Part shown: positions 46,011 to 56,056 of the stretch, one piece after another | Layout of the letters: the number at the start of each line of letters is the position of its first letter | How positions within the stretch are numbered: position 1 is the first letter of the stretch | Assembly: GCA_032871835.1 (NCBI GenBank) | Contig: CM065297.1 | Location: 61,429,253 to 61,493,252, forward strand | Source of the DNA: Dipteronia dyeriana | Lineage: Eukaryota > Streptophyta > Magnoliopsida > Sapindales > Sapindaceae | Direction: 5' to 3' | DNA length: 64,000 nt | The notes under the pieces: model-generated | What the model was told of the DNA's origin: nothing | What the model saw: the letters and a program-made list of their open reading frames with translations, nothing else | Databases searched by the model: none | Position numbers and translations under genes: made by a program

Positions 46011-46506
46011 ACAAGAGGTGTGAGGCCTCAAATTGTTGAGCATGAGGGCGACATCTTCATGAGTAGGATAGGAGGGTAGTTTCTAGGTGAAGGCACTTAA
46101 GAGATTGTACTTGTCTTATCTACTAGTGGATTTTGTTTACCGGTGGTTGCTAACCCGTGGATGTTTCCTCTTCAAAGGTTTATCACGTTATATCTTGTGT
46201 CAACTTTTCTCTATCCCTATCTCTCTAGTATTTGTATTTGTTATTTGAATACCATGGATAGAACTCTTTATGTAAGTTGACTTCTTTTCTATAATATAGA
46301 TTGTGTATGTGTTACCATTACCGTTTGTATCACACTTTACTTGTCTTTATATATTGATTAAGTGTCTTTAATTAATATATGTATTGTGATACAAGCAATC
46401 TAGAGGGACAAACTTTTATTTGTTTCTAAGGAAGTTGAAAAAGGTGTCTAACAAATTCACCCCCCTCTAGGTTAGCATTGAGCATTTAACCGTGTTTGTA
46501 TTTTCA

Positions 46507-46511
46507 ATAAG
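46507..46511. repeat. Target-site duplication of element A, right copy (ATAAG)
   Basis: Identical to 35816-35820. Confidence 0.92.
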
Positions 46512-46980
46512 CTTCTGATAGGCGGATATGGTGACATGAGGGGATCCGTGTGACCAGATACAAGTCCAATGGATCTGCTGGTTAGAATGTCTATTGGTAG
46601 CAGATCAAATCTTCTATAATGAAGCAGGAGAGGTGCAACTCTACTGTATAGGAGCTATCGATGTATCGGAGTGGTTCAGCTGTGTAAGAGATCTTTAAGT
46701 AGAGAGCTACTATTTTAAGGCTCCATGATTATATGAGCAGGTTCGATTCATTGAAACAGCATAATAAACCGGTTCCACCAGGAGTCCCACATACAATATT
46801 TGCTCCACAATAAATAAAACCTGTTTAACCACAAAATAAGCACCACACGTGGTGCGTAGGCGATATAGACAAACATGGAGAAATAATATCACAAAAAGTG
46901 ACTGATACATCTATCACCTTAATAGTATAAGGATGCTCATGTAGAGAAATAGAGGCTTTCAAAATGGGTGTGGAAACCTT
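46512..46980 (-). other. T2 internal DNA, 5' side
   Basis: About 470 bp between element A and the primer-binding site. In minus orientation it is the leader just after the 5' LTR. No gag start or other coding motif was recognised. Confidence 0.55.
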
Positions 46981-46997
46981 CCACAGATAGCGCCAGA
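46981..46997 (-). other. T2 primer-binding site
   Basis: Minus strand TCTGGCGCTATCTGTGG, close to the TGGCGCCGTCTGTGG site of Tat elements and 3 bp from the LTR. Better preserved than the T1 site. Confidence 0.8.
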
Positions 46998-47000
46998 AAG

Positions 47001-47957
47001 TGTTAACCGAAAATTTTCTCAAGGTGAGAAATATAGATCAACACCCTCAACCCGCTACCCCAGAAGGTTGTGGGGGGTAGATACCTCGTACCTTTGTGAT
47101 CTTGTATGAATATGAAGGATGATAAAGTAGGTAGGAGATAAGTCATCCCGCTCGTTGGGCTTTGCACATATAGAGGCGATACGAAGAGCTCGAGGTTCCC
47201 TTGCTGGTGTAAAGGGGGTTGATCTTGGTCCCTAGTCCTGATCCCAATCCCCGGTCCCCGGTCCCCGGTCCCTTATTCTTATCCCAATCTGGGTCTTGGT
47301 CCCGGTCCCGGTCCCGGTCCCGGTCCCGGTCCCGGTCCCGGTCAAGGTCCCTGTCCCGGTCCCGGTCCCGGTCCAGGTTCTGGTCCTGGTCCTGGTCCTG
47401 GTCCTGGTCCTGGTCCTAGACTTGGTCCTGGTATCCGGTCTCCTCTCGAGGTGTTCTCGAACCAAATAGTAAGCAAAGAGGTAGGATTGGTGCTCCAGAA
47501 TTATCTGCCTCTAGGTACTTTTGGTCAGGGTTGAAACCCGTCCTAGTATCCGATGCTCGGTCTTGGACCCATGTTTCTTCATGTAGTTCTCTAACCTATA
47601 CCGTGAGTAAAAAGAGGGGCTTTTCTGGCTTATTTGTCAGATCCTTGTCTGTTTCTGTAGGGAGGGTGCAAGAGAGCTCATCGACTCCCTTTAGATGGGT
47701 TTGGGTTGTTTATCCCCTTCTTGATAGGCGACTTTGGCATGTAGATGAGAGGATAAGAGCGCTAGGTCCATCGGGGTAGGAATCTAGCCGATACACATAC
47801 ATACATTCATAATACAGAAGAAAAATTGGAGAAAGACAAGTCTTATGTAAAGGGAGGTGGACTAATCAAGAGGAAAAAAGTATCACGAATGATCACATGC
47901 TGAAAAACCCCGAGGCAGTTTCCAGAGGAAAGAGAAACACTCTTTCTTGTATATATA
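47001..47957 (-). repeat. T2 5' LTR, truncated
   Basis: Starts TGTTAACCGAAAATTTTC and follows the T2 3' LTR sequence up to its TA-rich stretch (TGTATATATAA at 47948), where another LTR begins. It includes an expanded 6-bp repeat (47280-47420). The U3 half with the TTGAC array is missing. Confidence 0.82.
47285..47420. repeat. Hexanucleotide repeats (CCCGGT)n and (CCTGGT)n
   Basis: About nine CCCGGT units (47297-47343), a few more after an interruption, then about six CCTGGT units (47386-47420). The other LTR copies have only short, varied GGTC-rich stretches here (16320-16375, 18430-18500). The repeat makes Ser/Arg- and Thr/Arg-rich frames on both strands that are not genes. Confidence 0.9.
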
Positions 47958-49139
47958 AGTTAACAGAAAATTTGCTCGAGGTAAGAAATTTCAGTTAACA
48001 CCCTCTAGACCACTACAATGGAGGTGGTGGCCGGGGGTTGGTACCTTTGGTACCTGGATTGCTCGAACAAAGGTGGCTGTTTAAATATGAATACAACAAG
48101 AAAGGGAATATAGTACTTTATTATAAATCACGTAAGTCGTATAAAAATCTCTCAAATACTCTCAATCTCACTGGGTATAGTAGGGTGGCAACCTCGTTCC
48201 TGTCGAATAGTAGAATATCACAGCGGTCGTATTCTCACTACGGAACTTAGGCCATGACTCTTTTTTTGTATCCTTTATTTTTTCTCTCCCCTTCCCCATC
48301 TCGTTCATGTTGGGCATATTTATACAAGGTCTAAATAGGTTGAAATTGTGAATCTTCTGCCACGATTCTCTGAATCCATTCCCTCCTTATCGAGCGGGAT
48401 ATTTTATTTTAAATTCGTTGACTTCAAATTATTAACGGATTCAAGAATATCTTTGGGGGAGATAAGTTTATTTCCTCTTTTGACTCAATCACTTGCGTAA
48501 CACATACGCATTGTTTCAATGTTCATCAGAGTGTACATATGATCTTGTGTGCATTCATGACGTGATTCTTCATGGTGGTCGTCGAGTATGGTGTTCGTTG
48601 TTTCGCAGGGCGAGGTAGATTCATGCCCTGGTCTTGGTACTAGGAGCTTGATCTAATCTTTCAGGTCCCTTGGAGCCTGGGATGACCCCGTTGACACCTT
48701 TTGGTAGTAACGGGGCTTTGGTGAGCTTTCTGCTACCTATCCTGATATCTCTGAATCTTCCATCGGCGAGATGGATCAATTCTATAGTGCAAGCCCAGTG
48801 CTTAATAAGAGTGCGAGCCCGGTGCTTAATGGGTCTGTTTTGGAGAGGATGTCGGACTTCTGGGGAGTTTGCAAGGTGATCTCGACATCAGGGAGCCTAG
48901 TTCGACATGCACTAGACTTTCCTTTGATTCTTGATTCAGTGTAAGGAGCTCGATTCGATTTTGTCAAGCTTCACCATGGGTGGGTTCCTGAGCTCGGCAA
49001 CTTTTTTTTGCTTCTACGAGGTGGCTCCACAGCTCAACCTTAGAACCCAAGTTTTTAAGGTGGTAAATCTCGGGTTTGGATCCGGGCTACCAGAGTGGAA
49101 AATTTCTCTTCGGTCCCTAGCCAAATTTAGCTAATAACA
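47958..49139 (-). repeat. Tat LTR (1.18 kb type), 3' LTR of element T3
   Basis: 1182 bp from AGTTAACAGAAAA (TG changed to AG) to GCTAATAACA, related to the T1 LTR and of almost the same size. A polypurine tract at 49140-49154 lies on its right, so in minus orientation it is a 3' LTR. TATA-like site on the minus strand at 48313-48326. Confidence 0.8.
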
Positions 49140-49374
49140 GAAGTCCCCTCTGACTTGAACACCGGTGATTTAGTTGGGGATGGAGTCAGAATTTCCATTT
49201 TAATAGGGAAATTTTCCCTTCTTTATCATTACCTAAAATCTTGAAGGAAATCTTCTCATTAATTGCACGAGTGACGTGGCGAGCCAGAAACAATCTGGCT
49301 GCGTTACGACCAATCCTGCGATTTGAGGCAATCTTACTTAAGATTTTGTCGACGTCATTGCTTCTGTTAATAGC
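49140..49374 (-). other. T3 polypurine tract and internal remnant
   Basis: Minus strand GTCAGAGGGGACTTC (49140-49154) before the LTR, then about 220 bp of internal DNA with no coding motif, resembling the start of the T2 internal region (GTTGGGGATGGAGTC near 49176 against GTTGGGGTTGGAGTC near 25776). The rest of T3 is missing. Confidence 0.65.
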
Positions 49375-49487
49375 AAAATTTGGATAGAGACATAAGAAGA
49401 ATTTTCCACTACCCAGCCCTCATGCAAGGGTCCAAATTCTGGCTCATGTAACGGAGTATCAAGGTCCCCGAGATCGAGCTACCATTC
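49375..49487 (+). repeat. Inverted Tat LTR fragment
   Basis: TGTTAATAGCAAAATTTGG opens an LTR facing the opposite way to all other Tat LTRs here. The 113 bp match the reverse complement of 25628-25741. It is cut by copia sequence at about 49488. Confidence 0.8.
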
Positions 49488-50480
49488 TTTTATCAAATTG
49501 TTTTGCTAACCAATCTTTTATTGATATCAATACACCTACATCGTTTCCGATTAGTAGTATATAATCAACTTAAAGAACTAGAATAACCAACTTGTCGCCT
49601 TTAATCCTTTTGTATACAAAAGGTTCGTCAAGGTTTTGAATAAATCCAAAAATTTTCACGACTTGATCGAACCTTATGTTCCAGGATCTGGATGCTTGCT
49701 TCAATCCATATATGGTTCTTTGCAACTTGCATACCCTTTCCTCTTGGCCTTTTTCAATGAATCCTTCTGGTTACATCATGTAGATGCTTTCGTCAAGACT
49801 TCCATTAAGGAAAGTTGTCTTGACGTCCATTTGCCAAATCTTTAGGTCTAGAGATGCCGCAATGGATAAGAGTATCCTAAAGGATTTAAGCATGGCCATA
49901 GGAGAAAAGGTTTCTTCATAATCGATACATTCTTTCTGTGTATAACCTTTAGCTAACAATCTAGCTTTAAAGGTTTTAACCTTACCATCCATTCCTCTTG
50001 TCCTCTTGTATACGTACTTGCACCTGATGGGTTTTATCCCTTTAGGCAAGTCTACAAGAGACCAGACTTTTTTTTTAACATAAATTCAATTTCGGATTGC
50101 ATTGCCTTTTGCCAATAGCGACTATCAACATCTTCCATTGCTTCCTTATACGTATATGGATCATCGTCGTCCGAAAGATTCTTTATAGATTCTCCTAGAC
50201 CGATGTATCTCTCGGGTTATCTACAAACCCTCCCACTACGATGAGGTATGGTAGATTGTTGATCTTGTGTTGGTAGGGAACTTACAATTGGGCTTGGTTG
50301 TGAAACCTCTTATGGAATTGTATCTCCTGAAAGCTTATTCAGGACAATTCTACTTTTAGGCTTATTCATATAGTCCTGAAAGCTTATTCATATAGTCCTT
50401 TTCCAGAAATTTTGCATTTGTCGAAACAAATACTTTAAGATCTGAAAGACTATAAAAATAATATCCTTTTGTTCCTTTTG
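49488..50480 (-). pseudogene. C3 reverse transcriptase (copia), N-terminal two thirds
   Basis: On the minus strand 49771-50049 reads CKYVYKRTRGMDGKVKTFKA, RLLAKGYTQKECIDYEETFS, then LDLKIWQMDVKTTFLNGSLD, the usual start of copia reverse transcriptase; the Asp in QMDVK is a catalytic residue. Downstream, IYGLKQASRSWN is present. The YVDD motif (about 49560) reads stop-VDY-ILL, so both the Tyr and the second Asp are lost. The fragment ends at about 49488. Upstream, the linker from integrase (50050-50480) has several stops. Confidence 0.88.
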
Positions 50481-50739
50481 GCTACCCTACAAATATGCAT
50501 GTTTCTGAACGGGACTCCATCTTTTCTGTCTTTCCATTTAACATGTGCGCAGGACATCCAAATAACCTTAAGTGTTGTAAACTAGGCTTTCGCCCAGTCC
50601 ATAACTCATACGGTGTTTTAGGAACCGACCTAGATGGTACATCGTTTAGAATAAACATTGGGGTTTGTAAATCATATCCCCAAAAAGAATTAGGGAGCGT
50701 TGAATAACTCAACATAGACCTAACCATGTCCAAAAGATT
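50481..50739 (-). pseudogene. C3 integrase C-terminal part (copia)
   Basis: Minus strand from the junction reads [20 protein letters not shown], then [20 protein letters not shown] and [11 protein letters not shown], ending CIFVG before a stop at 50482. This is the part of copia integrase after the catalytic Glu. The N-terminal extension of the same open frame (50740-50862) is antisense B sequence and not part of the gene. Confidence 0.88.
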
Positions 50740-51385
50740 TTCGGATTGGGCTTTACATTTGAAGAAGAAGGTTGATGAGCTTACTGCTATAATTGAAAAA
50801 CAAGATGCTAGAATAAAAGAGTTGGAGGAGTGCATTGCATCAAGTTCAAGACCACCTCTCAAGCATTATGTTAGGTCAACTACACGCACATCTTTCCTTG
50901 GTGGATCTAGTAGCAAGTATTTGAGTCTCATGGTATGTTTCTTACCTTTTGGCATCATTTCATGTCAAAAAGGGGGAGAAAGAATTGTTATGAATTGCTA
51001 GTTACTTAGTTTCCTTTTTATGTTGTTTCTGTTAACTTTTGGACTTTAAATGGCTTGTTATAATTAGTCTTAAGATTTGGTTAAGAATTCTTGTATTTGG
51101 CATGTATTGAGGGGGAGATACATGTATTTGTGGTCTTAATTGTATATTCTTATCCATATTATATGTTGCCATTTGTTGTTTTTCTCTTATATATGCATTG
51201 TTCTTTGAGATGATTTGTAGGTTGCTTCAAGAGAAGATCAAGATGAAGTTCAAGAGTGGGTGAAGATTAGTTATAGGAATCTTACTCATTGTAATGAGAG
51301 AGAGTGTTTTTGTGACCTATCTTCATTTTTATATTTGTAGTAAATGTATAGGTGTTTTGACATGGAATTTTCCAAAAGGGGAGAT
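50740..51385 (+). pseudogene. B left remnant: second-frame C-terminus and 3' untranslated part
   Basis: Begins within the coiled-coil end of the second frame: [20 protein letters not shown] (50745-50806), then [19 protein letters not shown], matching 58526-58690. It continues with polypurine blocks at about 50970-50986, 51109-51118 and 51375-51384 to the LTR. The junction with C3 integrase is at about 50739/50740. Confidence 0.85.
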
Positions 51386-52157
51386 TGTTAGGTTTTAGTT
51401 TGTGTTGGCATGAATTCCATATCAAAATGATGTTTACTTGTAATGACTTAGTTGTTTAGGTTCATGATGATTCAAGCTTCAAGGAAGAAGAAACAACAAG
51501 TCAAAGCAAGTTTTAAGTCTTCAAAGAGAAAGGATGCAATTTGTTTCTACAAAGGTATACTAAGACCTTATCTTTCTCTTACAAGGCTTAGGCATACAAA
51601 CACATATCATACATTTTTGTCCCAGCATCGTTGTGCACCTTTATAGACACATACATACAATTCATTCATATGTGTCCGTACATCGTTGTGCACCATGTAT
51701 AACACATTCACACACTTGAAGATGCACGCTCATGCATTGGTTTGCAAATAACATGTTTTGGAATATGCCTGATTGGAAACTCTCTCTATGTAGTTTGCAT
51801 TCTAGTGTGAATTGTGTTTGTGTGTGTATATGTTTGTATAACATGGATATTGAACTTGGATTTAGTCTTAAATCATTCTTGATTTAGTTTCGGTCATATC
51901 GGTTACTCATACTATTGATTTCAAGTTCAAAGTCAAAAGATACTACACTTTCAACTCATGTTTCATACATTGTCTTCGTCTTCATATATCGAGTCAAATT
52001 ATTATTTTTTGGGTTGAGTATCTTATATTTCCATGTCCGTGTGATAGTCATGGTTCGTAATCCACAAACAGATTAGAATTCTGAGTTTGGAGGCCGTAGA
52101 ACTGTCGAAGAAAGCGAAGGAGGATCGAAGGAGAAAGAAGCAAGCATATACTTCTTT

Positions 52158-52228
52158 CCCGAGATGGCGCGTGGCCATCTCGGGGCAGAAGGCTTGCTGC
52201 CCCGTGATGCCCATGCTCCATCTCGGGC
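52158..52228. promoter_or_regulatory. CGG/CCG palindrome pair in B first LTR
   Basis: CCCGAGATGG CGCG...CCATCTCGGG, a near-perfect palindrome (52158-52183), then CCCCGTGATG...CCATCTCGGG (52199-52228). It lies about 65-130 bp upstream of the TATA box. Confidence 0.72.
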
Positions 52229-52291
52229 AGCAAGCTTGCTTGGCTTCATTTTGCCACTCTTGGTCATTTCACATGTCTAAGTCTCCCACTC

Positions 52292-52301
52292 CTTTATAAA
52301 C
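52292..52301 (+). promoter_or_regulatory. TATA box of B first LTR
   Basis: CTTTATAAAC, also at about 60018-60028 in the second B LTR. It fixes the likely promoter and the U3/R region of this family; the A copies have decayed forms (TTTATGTTC, TTTATATTC). Confidence 0.65.
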
Positions 52302-53224
52302 TCTTTCCCTCTCACATTTCTTTCTAAGAAGAAATTCAAATCAAGTGTGTAGAATTTTCTCTCTATATTGTCTCACCTTCCAAACACCGTAACCTCTTCA
52401 TTTTAACTCCGATTTGAGTGATTCGAAGTTGAGTTTATTTTGCTGCTATTTTTGGTATCTAATCATACAAAAACGGGACTGCATCTAGATCAACTAAGGT
52501 ATTGATTTTCTCTCTAAGTTTTCTTTTATGACTTGGTCAATTGCCTTGGGTTTTCTTCTTCTACATATATTTGTATATTGTGAGTGTTTTGATTTGTGTT
52601 TTGAACACTTTCAAAGCTAGATTGAATTTCAATTGAAATCATTCATGTTGAGTTAGGTTTTGACTTTGCCTATGTTATCACATGTTTGGGATTGTATGGT
52701 GCTAGCTTTAATTCTAGGACTATTTTGTGATCTTTGATTGTTGATTTTGTGAAAAATAGTTCATCACATGTATTAGGCTCTCTTGGCCGAAATTCTCACA
52801 TAATACATGTGTTTATGTTCTTTTAAGCTATTCATGTTGTTTGTTGAATCTATGATTAGGAATATGCTCTAGAACTTATGCTTAGACCTAGTTGACTTTG
52901 TCATATGATTTTAGCATGTATTAGATTTTTGTGAATTAAACTTGATCTTGTGATTTGTTGATCATATCTTGTGATTCAAGTTTAGATATATGCATGAATC
53001 TAGTTTGTGATTAATGTTGATCATATCTTACATAATCTAGATTGACTACTCATGCATGATGAACTAGACTATATGTAATTTGTGCATTCATGCTCATGTC
53101 TAGTATTTTCCATAGGATGTTTTGATCATAGCATTCTATGTTGCGTTCTTGTTTGTATTTTGCATTCATGATCACCTAGATGCCTTGTGAGAAGGAAGTC
53201 TTGACAATAGGTGTGAGACCTATG

Positions 53225-53480
53225 GTGTTGAGCGAAGTCTTGGCAAGAGGTGTGAAGCCTCAAATTGTCGAGCAAGGAAGTCTTGGCTAGAGGTGTGAAG
53301 CCTTGGATAGTCGAGCAAGAAGTCTTGCCTATAGTTGGGAGACTCAGATAGGTGAGCAAGGAAGTCTTGACTAGAGTCGGGAAGACTTGGATAGTTGAGC
53401 AAGAAGTCTTGCCTTGGGTTGTGAAGATCCGCATAAGGTGAGCAAGGAAGGCTTGACAAGAGGTGTGAAGCCTCAGATTG
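53225..53480. repeat. 42-bp repeats in B first LTR
   Basis: About six diverged units with GAAGTCTTG at intervals of 42-45 bp. A single unit of the form GACTAGAGTCGGGAAGACTT is at 53371. Not expanded to the 85-bp order seen in A. Confidence 0.8.
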
Positions 53481-53932
53481 TTGAGCATAGGGCGACAACT
53501 TCTAGAGTAGGATAGGATGGTAGTTTCTATTTGAAGAGGTCACTTGAGAGATTGTACTTGTCTTATCTACTAGTTTATTTTGTTTGCCGGTGGATGTTTC
53601 CTCTTTGGAGGTTTACCACGTTATATATTGTGTTAACTTTTCTCTATCTCTATCTCTCTAATATTTGTGTATTGTTGATAGAACTCTTTATGTATGTTGA
53701 CTTCCTCTTTATAATATAGATTGTGTATGTGTTACAATTACTTTTTTGTATCACACTTTACTTGTGTTTATATATTGATTAATTATCTTTAATTAATATA
53801 TATATTGTGATACAAGCAATCTAGAGGGACAAACTTTTGTTTGTTTCTAAGGGAGACGAAAAAGGTGCCTAACCTATTCACCCCTCCCCCCTCTAGGTTA
53901 GCCTTGAGCATTTAAATGTGATTGTATTTTCA

Positions 53933-53949
53933 ATTAGTATCAGAGCAGG
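53933..53949 (+). other. B primer-binding site
   Basis: ATTAGTATCAGAGCAGG, the Met-tRNA site with one G to A change against TGGTATCAGAG. Confidence 0.82.
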
Positions 53950-54016
53950 ACACTAGATTTCACTAAGTGTGAGTCCGGGGTGATACTTTCACGGTTTTTG
54001 TAAGGTGTTTAAAGTC

Positions 54017-56056
54017 ATGGGTTTACAAGATGATGTAATGGCGGAAGGAGCCTCAAATACTAGGCCACCATTACTTCGTGGCACTAACTATGGGTATTGT
54101 AAGTTGAGAATGAAAGCCTACATCCGCTCTATTGATGAAAGGGCTTGGATGGTAGTGGAAGAAGGTTATAGTCCTCCTACCAAGGTTTTAGAGGATGGAA
54201 CCATGATACTCAAGCCAAGGAGCGAATGGACAACAAATGAGTTTGAGGTTGTAAAATGGCACCATCGTGCTATGAATGCCATCTTTGAAGGAGTTGATGG
54301 GTATCAATTCTCTTACATCCAAAATCTTGAACTTGCAAAGGAAGTTTGGGATACTCTCCAAGTTATTAATGAAGAAACCTTAGCGGTGAAGAAATCGAGA
54401 CTTCAAATGTTGGCATCACAATTTGAAGGTTTAAGTATGAGTGAGGAAGAAAAGTTCAAAGACTTCCATTTCTGGCTTCTTAACATAGCTAACCAATGTC
54501 AAGCATTTGGAGTACCTATCTCAAAAGAGTGTTTAAATTGGAAAATCCTTAGGTCTCTTCCTAAGAGATTTAAATCAAAGGTGACGACCATTGAGGAAAG
54601 CAAGGATGTGGATAGTATGAACATCGATGAGTTGCTTGGGTCTCTCCAAACTTATGAGATGTTCTTGAAGCCAAAGATCAAGAGTAAGGGAATTGCTCTC
54701 AATGCTATTGAGGAGGAGAGTGATAATGAAAATGAAGAAATGGCACTCTTGGTTAGAAGGTTCAAGAAGTTTCTAAAGTAGAATGCCAAACCTAAAGGCA
54801 AGTCTTCTAAGGAAAAAGGAGTCAAGAGAACATCATTTCCAAGGATTGTGAAGAATAGTCAAGCCATGAACAAGAAAAAGGTTCAATGCTATAATTGTCA
54901 AGGTTTTGGTCACTTTACTAGTGAGTGCACCAAGAAGCCATCTAAGAAAGACAAGAAAGGCAAAGTGTTGGCGGCTACTTAGAGTGATGATAATTCTAGT
55001 GACAATGAGAGCTCTAGTAGTGAGTCTTCAAGTGATGAAGAGTTGGTGAGCAACTTTGTAGCTCTAACAGCTTCTCATTCTTCACTAGATGTTGGTAGTA
55101 CAATATCTTTGAACAAGAACCTTGATGCAAATCATGATGGACGATCTAGTTCCGTCACTACTAATTTTGAGTTGTTGAAAAAGATAGAAAAGCTTGAAGA
55201 AGCTGGAGACAATACTCAAAGAGAAGTAGTTGAGTATGATGATTTGATCAAGAAGCAACTAGATGAGTTTGTGGTTGTTACTCATAGACTTCTTATTGAA
55301 AAAGATGATATTATGAAGAAGTTTAGAGAACTTGAAAAGAGTAATCTTGAGAAAGATAATGTGATATCTTCTTTGAAAAAGAGAGAACAAGAATTGATGG
55401 AAGAGATAGACACGGCTAAGGAGGCTATCAAGGATTTAGTGAATGATTCGGTTTGTGTGTATAGTGTTAGGAATCTTGTTAACTCTCATAGTGGTGAAGA
55501 CGACTTGGTAGTTAAAGAGGAGCTCTTGGAAGCACCAATACCTACACACTTTGATGAAGTCGTGATTGATAAGAAACAACACAAGAAGAGAAGATCAAAA
55601 GCCAAGAAGAAGTTGGCGAACAAGGTATCTTTGCAAACTCCTAGTGAAGCTAGTTCAACTCCAAAAGGTACAACCTCATCTTTTATTTCAATTTACCATT
55701 ATTGCAACACAATAGGTCACAATAGGCCTAGGTGTTATAAATATATTTAAAAATGCAAATTAGGAAATGAACCTAGGGATAAGGAGATTAAACTTCAACT
55801 TGAACATGCTAAGGCCTTGAAAGTTGAGAAACATTATAATTTTGCTAAGCATGAGAAAAATTTGTGGAGTAGAAAGAATTTTAATCTTGTTCAACTTGAT
55901 AAAGCTTGTATTGAAAATGTTAAGGAAGAGTGTGTTAATGATATTCTTGTTAATCAAGTCATTGAAGGACTTTACTCTATATTTAACATTGTTCTCAAGG
56001 ATGATATTGGAAATGTTTGTGCAGGTACACCCAAGAACAAGTGGTTCAAGGGTTAG
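54017..56056 (+). pseudogene. Element B gag, one frame with in-frame stops
   Basis: One frame of about 680 codons runs from the ATG at 54017 to a stop near 56056, with premature stops only at 54779, 54980 and about 55748. Order by residue: UBN2/DUF4219-type core (1-240; YGYCKLRMKAYIRSID, LPKRFKSKVTTIEES), CCHC knuckle CYNCQGFGHFTSEC (about 291), acidic/Ser-rich part (315-340), coiled coil (about 385-475; EKDDIMKKFRELEKSN), basic KKRRSKAKKK (about 525), second knuckle with first Cys changed (YHYCNTIGHNRPRC, about 560), and a C-terminal 110 residues. It is far better kept than the A copy. No protease follows. Confidence 0.87.

Larger units (their letters stand above)
35821..46506 (+). mobile_element. 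Element A: complete non-autonomous Sirevirus-like retrotransposon (gag plus second frame, no pol)
   Basis: 10,686 bp with LTRs 35821-38580 and 43928-46506, duplication ATAAG on both sides, a Met-tRNA primer site and several polypurine tracts. The 5.3 kb internal region holds a long gag (38664-40720) and, 1.7 kb later, a second frame resembling a putative plant transposon protein (42401-43461). No protease, integrase, reverse transcriptase or RNase H motif is seen in any frame. This fits the class of gag-carrying non-autonomous LTR elements (TR-GAG). The B element has the same order, so the lack of pol is a family trait and not damage to one copy. Confidence 0.88.
43928..46506 (+). repeat. Element A 3' LTR
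   Basis: 2579 bp from TGTTAGGTTTTAG to TGTATTTTCA. Palindrome pair at 44714-44784, TATA-like site CCTTTATATTCT at about 44836, two 85-bp units at 45842-46010, C-rich block at 46460-46468. Confidence 0.9.
18216..47957 (-). mobile_element. Non-autonomous Tat-like gypsy element T2, heavily interrupted
   Basis: The 3' LTR is at 18216-25741 (with two nested insertions), followed by a polypurine tract, internal pieces at 25742-27490, 33557-35820 and 46512-47000, a primer-binding site and a truncated 5' LTR (47001-47957). The pieces add up to about 4.5 kb of internal DNA without gag or pol, two arrays of tandem repeats and an antisense reading frame. LTR ends (TGTTAACC / TTAACA) and primer site match Tat elements. 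The pieces are treated as one element because each is bounded by a recognisable younger insertion; the join at 27490/33557 is the least certain. Confidence 0.65.
51386..53932 (+). repeat. B array first LTR
   Basis: 2547 bp, TGTTAGGTTTTAG to TTGTATTTTCA. Palindromes at 52158-52228 and a clear TATA box CCTTTATAAACT at 52291. Repeats of the 42-bp type at 53225-53480. C-rich block at 53880-53892. Confidence 0.9.

Noticed and set aside
47219..47465. Arg/Ser-rich and Thr/Arg-rich reading frames on both strands, looking like SR proteins
   Set aside because: They are translations of a CCCGGT/CCTGGT simple repeat inside an LTR and appear on both strands at once.
50740..50862. N-terminal extension of the copia integrase frame on the minus strand
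   Set aside because: It is antisense B-element sequence that happens to stay open across the junction; the integrase wording starts only at 50739.
49771..50862. C3 reverse transcriptase and integrase as a possibly active copia gene
   Set aside because: Stops occur at the active-site motif and between the domains, and protease, most of integrase and RNase H are absent.
53126..53498. Minus-strand frames with repeated Ser/Pro/Thr-rich wording
   Set aside because: They are translations of the 42-bp LTR repeats, also at 24203-24509, 37826-38083, 45823-46014 and 60897-61272.
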